From JAUVKT01 sp942491535 (GTDB taxonomy: Bacteria > Bacteroidota > Bacteroidia > Bacteroidales > VadinHA17), in contig CALOBV010000020.1 of assembly GCA_942491535.1 (NCBI GenBank), forward strand, positions 124,001 through 188,000: DNA of 64,000 nucleotides, written 5' to 3'. The translations under genes were made by a program, and so were the position numbers. The notes under the pieces were generated by a model. It saw only the letters and a program-made list of their open reading frames with translations. It was not told where the DNA came from and ran no database searches. Below are positions 60,069-64,000 of the stretch, one piece after another. The first letter of the stretch is position 1. Every line of letters begins with the position of its first letter.

Positions 60069-60797
60069 ATGGCATTAGTACATGAGATGGAAAAAAGCGG
60101 AAACTGGCTCTTTAAAAGAAGAGGCTGGTTGCCGGTGATATTTCTGATACCCGCGTTTGCTTTTTTATACTATAGCGGCAAGATTGAGTATGATCCTACG
60201 ATTGAGTCGGTATTCATTATAATTGGCTTAAGCGGACAGCTGATAAGAGCCCTTACAGTAGGGCGTACGCCCAGAGGTACATCAGGAAGAAATATCAAGG
60301 GCCAGCTTGCTCAGCAAATAAATACTACCGGGCTTTACTCTATGCTAAGGCATCCCCTCTACCTTGGTAATTTCTTAATGTGGCTCGGGCCTGTTCTCTT
60401 CCTGAGATCACTATGGTTTACATTGTTTTTTTCCCTTCTCTACTGGTTATATTATGAAAGGATAATGTTTGCCGAGGAGCAATTTTTGAGAAAAAAGTTC
60501 GGCGATCAATATGATACATGGTCGGGAAAGGTCAGGGCTTTTATTCCCTCTTTCAGAAATTATAAAAAACCAGATCTTCCATTCTCTTTTAGAAATGTAT
60601 TGAAAAGAGAGTACCATGGGCTGGCCAACTTGTTTTTAATATTTACATTACTCGACCTTGCCAGGAATTATATTAATACTTCAGATATAGGCCTTAATCC
60701 ACTCTTCTTGTGGTCGATAATCCCGGTAATGACAATCTGGGTAATAATCAGGATCCTTGTTAAGACATCTAAGGTGCTAAACGTGAAAGGACGATAA
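60069..60797 (+). CDS. isoprenylcysteine carboxyl methyltransferase-like membrane enzyme
   Basis: The 242-residue protein has about five transmembrane segments. The ICMT/PEMT-family signature is LYSMLRHPLYLGNFLMWLG, with a FAEEQFLRKKFGDQYDTWSGKVRAFIP tail. Such enzymes methylate or reduce lipid-linked substrates using SAM. The bacterial substrates are unknown. It follows the barrel gene by 36 bp and ends the operon, 9 bp from the convergent kinase gene. In this context it might modify the lipid or lipoprotein being moved by the upstream ABC system. Confidence 0.75.
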   Translation: MALVHEMEKSGNWLFKRRGWLPVIFLIPAFAFLYYSGKIEYDPTIESVFIIIGLSGQLIRALTVGRTPRGTSGRNIKGQLAQQINTTGLYSMLRHPLYLGNFLMWLGPVLFLRSLWFTLFFSLLYWLYYERIMFAEEQFLRKKFGDQYDTWSGKVRAFIPSFRNYKKPDLPFSFRNVLKREYHGLANLFLIFTLLDLARNYINTSDIGLNPLFLWSIIPVMTIWVIIRILVKTSKVLNVKGR

Positions 60798-60806
60798 GAT
60801 ACCTAA

Positions 60807-63800
60807 TTAAATTATTATTCTCCTGGCTTCAGGCTGTTCCAGGAACCTGGAAATTATATTCCTCAGGTCTTCAATCTTAATGGGCTTGGAAATATGGGCA
60901 GAACAACCTGCGTCAAAGGCATCCTGCTGGTCGCTCCTCATAGCATATGCCGTCTGGGCAATAATTGGAACAGAAGGTTTAATTTTTTTTATCTCTCTTG
61001 TAATTTCATATCCATTAATGTCGGGCATCCTTATATCCATTAGCACCATATCAATTGAATCTATTCTTGATGCAATTGAAATTGCTTCTTTCCCCGTTTG
61101 AGCCCATATAACCTCTGCCCCTGAGTCTGTTAGCAGCTTCTCGATGTAGAGATAGTTCGACTCCACATCTTCAACTACCAGGAAGCATTTGCCCTGCAGG
61201 TTAATATCAAAAGCACTTCTGTGTAGTTTTATATAAGGCTTAGCAGGGATACTGAAATAGAAGGTGGATCCCTTATGCACTGTAGACTCAACTCTCAGTT
61301 CTCCGCCCAGCAGTTTTGTAATTTCCTTACATATCGCCAGGCCCAGTCCAAGTCCTCCCCTGGTCCTGGTAAGTGAGTTATCGATTTGCTGAAATCTTTC
61401 AAAGATCATGTCTGTTTTATCTTCGGGGATACCTATACCCGTATCACTTACAAAAAACTCAACATTGTTTTCAATAATGTTATATCCATATCTTACAGTT
61501 CCTTTGTCGGTGAACCTTACTGCATTTGTCATAAGATTTGTAAGCAACTGCTTTAGCCGTAACCTATCGGTTGTAACTACCATCTCACTTCTTTTCCTGT
61601 CGGGCTGATAATATGTGTTTATCTGGTCTTTCTTTTCGAGCTCAAGCATCCCCTTAAGTGTAATCTCAAGCTCACCAAAAAGCGTATTCAGGTTAACTTC
61701 CTCAGACCTGGCACTCCCGGTATTAGTTGTCAGGATAGACAGATCTAAAATAGACTCGATAATTGTTAACAGCTTCTTGCCGTTATCAGAAATGTACTTA
61801 TTCATTTCTATGATATTATCGATATTTTTCTCATCATTAATGAGATTGCTGAAGCCAATAACTGCATTAAGTGGCGTTCTCAGTTCATGAGACATGGTCT
61901 CAAGAAAGGCCGACTTAAGCCTGTCGTTTTCTTCTGCTTTTTCTTTGGCAAAAATCAGATTATTCTCAAATTCCTTCTGCCGGGTAGTGTCTTTAATCAG
62001 ACCCTGTACTCCCGTAACTTTGCTTTTTTCGAAAATTGGCCCCATATGTATGATCGCCGTTCTTGTATCCCCATTTTTGGCTATCCATTCAAAATCGGCA
62101 ATCTTATTTTGCTTCTTGACAATTACTTCGTTAAAGAGTTTAAGATACTGTGGTATCTTTTTGAAGACAAGCATATTAATCTTAGCGAAATGTTTCCCGA
62201 TAAATTCATCCTGTTGACGACCTGATATTTTGCAGAAAGCAGAATTGCAATCGAGGATAAATCCGAGCTTATCAACAAGAATCATGGCTTCGGGAGAATT
62301 CTCAAATATCTGCCTGTGCTTGCGCTCGCTTTCAACAAGTGCGTTTTCTGCATCCTTTCTGTCACTTATATCCCTTACTACGGCAAGAATGATTTTTTCG
62401 TTTTTAAGGTCAACAATGTTTGAAGATATCTCAACCGGGAATATTGTTCCATCTTTCCGGATATGGTTAGTTTCAAAAACCATTGAACCGGTATCATATA
62501 ATTTTTTTCTGGTTTCTATTTTACAATGAATTTCCAGATCTTCCGGCACAGTAATATCTGCTGCGTTAAGGTTTAATAATTCTTCCCTGGAGTAGCCATA
62601 AGTTTCACAGGCATTGTTATTGACTTCGACGAAGTTTTTAAATTCATCTTTTGCCCAGGGATGAATAAAAATGGCATCATTAATATGGTCGATCAGGGAT
62701 GAATATTTCTTTTTACTAACTGCTATTTCGCTCTCTGCCTCCCTTATGTTGCTGATGTCGAGGATGTTAAAGATAATTCCCCTGCTCCAGTCGTTTATAT
62801 CAATAGGAGAGGAACTCATATATACATCCATTTTCGAACCATCCTTCCTTACAAGCTTTGTATTTAATCCCCCGGTGCCACCCTCTTCAATTTTTTTATA
62901 TTTAACCCTTCCAACTCTTTCATATTCTTCGTCGCTCTCATACATAAAGCGAGCATTTTTTCCCAGTATCTCTTTCCTGGAATATCCGAGCATTTCACAG
63001 AACATATCATTTACCAGGGTAATATTCCTGTCGATAACCATACCCACGCCTGTTGGTGAAGACCTGAATATACTTTCAAGCGTTCGGTTTCTTTCCTTAG
63101 ACTTTTGCTGGGCAATTCTTTTGCCCTGAATATTTCTGCTTACTCCAAGTATTTCCTTTATTTTGCCGTCACTATTTTTTATTGGGGTAACAAGCACTTC
63201 TGTCCATACAGTTGAGCCATCTTTACATAGTTGTTCGACCTCGGTTTGAAAAGAATCTGAAATCTCCCCCCCTATGTTATCACTGGAGAGAAGGCTATTG
63301 AGCAAGATCGTAACCTTTTGCAGAGACTCCTCGGTCATTACTTCATGGAGAGGTTGATTAACAGCCTCTTCAGCTGTATATCCCCGTAATTTTTTAACAG
63401 ATGGGCTTATATATGAGAAAATGCCATCGGGCTGCAATACCCATATAACATCGGTTGAATTCTCAGCCAGCAGCCGGTATTGATCCTGAGTTTTCCTCAG
63501 GGTGTTTACCTGGCGGAGGTAAATAAGAAGGCAATCCTTTCCTTCGGAGCTTATTTTCTCGGCAGAAATTATGGTTTTGCAGATACTGCCTTCCTTATTT
63601 AATAGCTCTGTTTCGAAATTTCTGATTCGCCCGGTTGATAATAATTCATTGTTAAAATTTGCCCTGTCTTCTTCTTTCGACCAGATATTTAATTCAAGGG
63701 TAGTTTTGCCTATTGATTCTTCTTTTGTGTGGCCAAATATTTTCACATAGTTCGAATTGAGCTCGACTATCCTCATAGTCTCAACGTCAATAATACATAC

Positions 63801-63938
63801 CGGGTCTGGACTGGCAAGAAGGGCTTTCTGAAATTTATCTCTGGAGTTTTTGCAAGATTCACTTGCCTTAGCAAGTTTTACGGTCAGGTCGGCAATAGTA
63901 TTCTCGAGATCTTTATTGGATTTGTTAGGGACTGTCAT
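60807..63938 (-). CDS. hybrid sensor histidine kinase with five PAS domains
   Basis: The 1043-residue product (from the ATG ending 63938) has no transmembrane segment. An N-terminal coiled coil (about 5-35) precedes five PAS domains (about 30-145, 155-275, 290-405, 415-535, 540-655). HisKA has H684 in MSHELRTPLNAVIGF. The ATPase domain is intact: NLMTNAVRFTDKG, DTGIGIPEDKTDMIFERFQQ and GGLGLGLAI. A C-terminal receiver has D968 in LMDIRMPDINGYE. It would sense intracellular signals (redox, small ligands) and pass phosphate to its own receiver. No output gene is adjacent. A start 15 codons upstream is possible but adds a non-conserved stretch. Confidence 0.9.
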   Translation of the reverse strand: MTVPNKSNKDLENTIADLTVKLAKASESCKNSRDKFQKALLASPDPVCIIDVETMRIVELNSNYVKIFGHTKEESIGKTTLELNIWSKEEDRANFNNELLSTGRIRNFETELLNKEGSICKTIISAEKISSEGKDCLLIYLRQVNTLRKTQDQYRLLAENSTDVIWVLQPDGIFSYISPSVKKLRGYTAEEAVNQPLHEVMTEESLQKVTILLNSLLSSDNIGGEISDSFQTEVEQLCKDGSTVWTEVLVTPIKNSDGKIKEILGVSRNIQGKRIAQQKSKERNRTLESIFRSSPTGVGMVIDRNITLVNDMFCEMLGYSRKEILGKNARFMYESDEEYERVGRVKYKKIEEGGTGGLNTKLVRKDGSKMDVYMSSSPIDINDWSRGIIFNILDISNIREAESEIAVSKKKYSSLIDHINDAIFIHPWAKDEFKNFVEVNNNACETYGYSREELLNLNAADITVPEDLEIHCKIETRKKLYDTGSMVFETNHIRKDGTIFPVEISSNIVDLKNEKIILAVVRDISDRKDAENALVESERKHRQIFENSPEAMILVDKLGFILDCNSAFCKISGRQQDEFIGKHFAKINMLVFKKIPQYLKLFNEVIVKKQNKIADFEWIAKNGDTRTAIIHMGPIFEKSKVTGVQGLIKDTTRQKEFENNLIFAKEKAEENDRLKSAFLETMSHELRTPLNAVIGFSNLINDEKNIDNIIEMNKYISDNGKKLLTIIESILDLSILTTNTGSARSEEVNLNTLFGELEITLKGMLELEKKDQINTYYQPDRKRSEMVVTTDRLRLKQLLTNLMTNAVRFTDKGTVRYGYNIIENNVEFFVSDTGIGIPEDKTDMIFERFQQIDNSLTRTRGGLGLGLAICKEITKLLGGELRVESTVHKGSTFYFSIPAKPYIKLHRSAFDINLQGKCFLVVEDVESNYLYIEKLLTDSGAEVIWAQTGKEAISIASRIDSIDMVLMDIRMPDINGYEITREIKKIKPSVPIIAQTAYAMRSDQQDAFDAGCSAHISKPIKIEDLRNIISRFLEQPEARRIII

Positions 63939-64000
63939 TTTGATATTATTGTTTCTCTTCTTATTTAATCCACAAGAATACAATATATTAAATCGTTTAA

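Noticed and set aside
1..64000. tRNA, rRNA, integrase, transposase or plasmid genes
   Set aside because: No gap large enough shows a tRNA-like fold or conserved rRNA sequence, and no protein in the window has recombinase or transposase motifs.

Overview
The window reads as one chromosomal segment of a member of the Bacteroidota, probably a Bacteroidales/Marinilabiliales-type environmental lineage (order uncertain). Supporting signs: moderately AT-rich DNA, tightly packed genes without clear Shine-Dalgarno sequences, several intergenic matches to the Bacteroidota promoter consensus (-33 TTTG or TTG, -7 TAnnTTTG), and lineage-typical content (LemA/M48 pair, DUF4271 next to hemD, ECF sigma/anti-sigma/outer-membrane barrel set, lipoprotein sulfatase). 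A PPi-type phosphofructokinase, a cysteine-bearing Crp/Fnr regulator and several flavodoxin-like proteins would suit an anaerobe or facultative anaerobe. I see no rRNA, tRNA, CRISPR array, prophage or insertion sequence.

Layout. 1-2335 (+): 3' end of a NAD(P)-binding oxidoreductase, a secreted DsrE-like protein, LemA and an M48 protease. 2665-8205 (-): DEAD-box helicase, secreted TPR protein, and two tandem duplicated long-chain acyl-CoA synthetases. 8344-12024 (+): QueD/PTPS-like enzyme, DNA polymerase I, MoaD. 12057-19400 (-): a housekeeping run dtd, MFS exporter, MazG-like pyrophosphohydrolase, deoC, DUF4271, hemD, rnpA, S41 protease, moaE. 19627-22352: MntP, PHP phosphatase, iron-sulfur-type flavoprotein, Crp/Fnr regulator. 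22472-30049 (+): a proteolysis-flavoured block with an M14 carboxypeptidase, an exported TldD, TldE and a large Asp-box beta-propeller protein. 30177-38767: flavodoxin, PPi-PFK, lipoprotein amidase, RsgA, a hybrid kinase with an eroded ATPase domain, tRNA 2-selenouridine synthase. 38768-45258 (-): U32 peptidase, sensor kinase, AsmA-like protein, PepE, MoeB/ThiF-like E1. 45473-48002 (-): barrel protein, anti-sigma factor, ECF sigma factor. 48390-51188 (-): 3-methyladenine glycosylase I, sulfatase, steroid-5-alpha-reductase-like membrane enzyme. 51236-53591 (-): CBM9-like secreted protein and a strange GH16-like protein. 53951-60797 (+): a TetR-controlled envelope transport operon. 60807-63938 (-): five-PAS hybrid histidine kinase.

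The two strongest leads are these. (1) The operon at 53951-60797 combines TetR, a LolA-like periplasmic carrier, two LolC/E-FtsX-type permeases, a LolD-type ATPase, a DUF1302-like outer-membrane barrel and an isoprenylcysteine-methyltransferase-like membrane enzyme. Its promoter is well formed and two near-identical inverted operator sites flank the divergent region. It looks like a complete, inducible inner-to-outer-membrane lipid or lipoprotein route. (2) A dispersed family of short arrays with a 7-bp period lies at or across gene 3' ends. Most arrays read purine-rich on the sense strand of the gene they follow, and two copies sit inside coding sequences, where slippage by one unit would shift the reading frame.

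Other notable items are a GH16 fold that has lost both catalytic glutamates, is fused to about 68-residue charged repeats and has no signal peptide; a Tat/lipoprotein-type TldD beside an apparently cytoplasmic TldE; and a sulfatase translationally coupled to a steroid-reductase-like enzyme.
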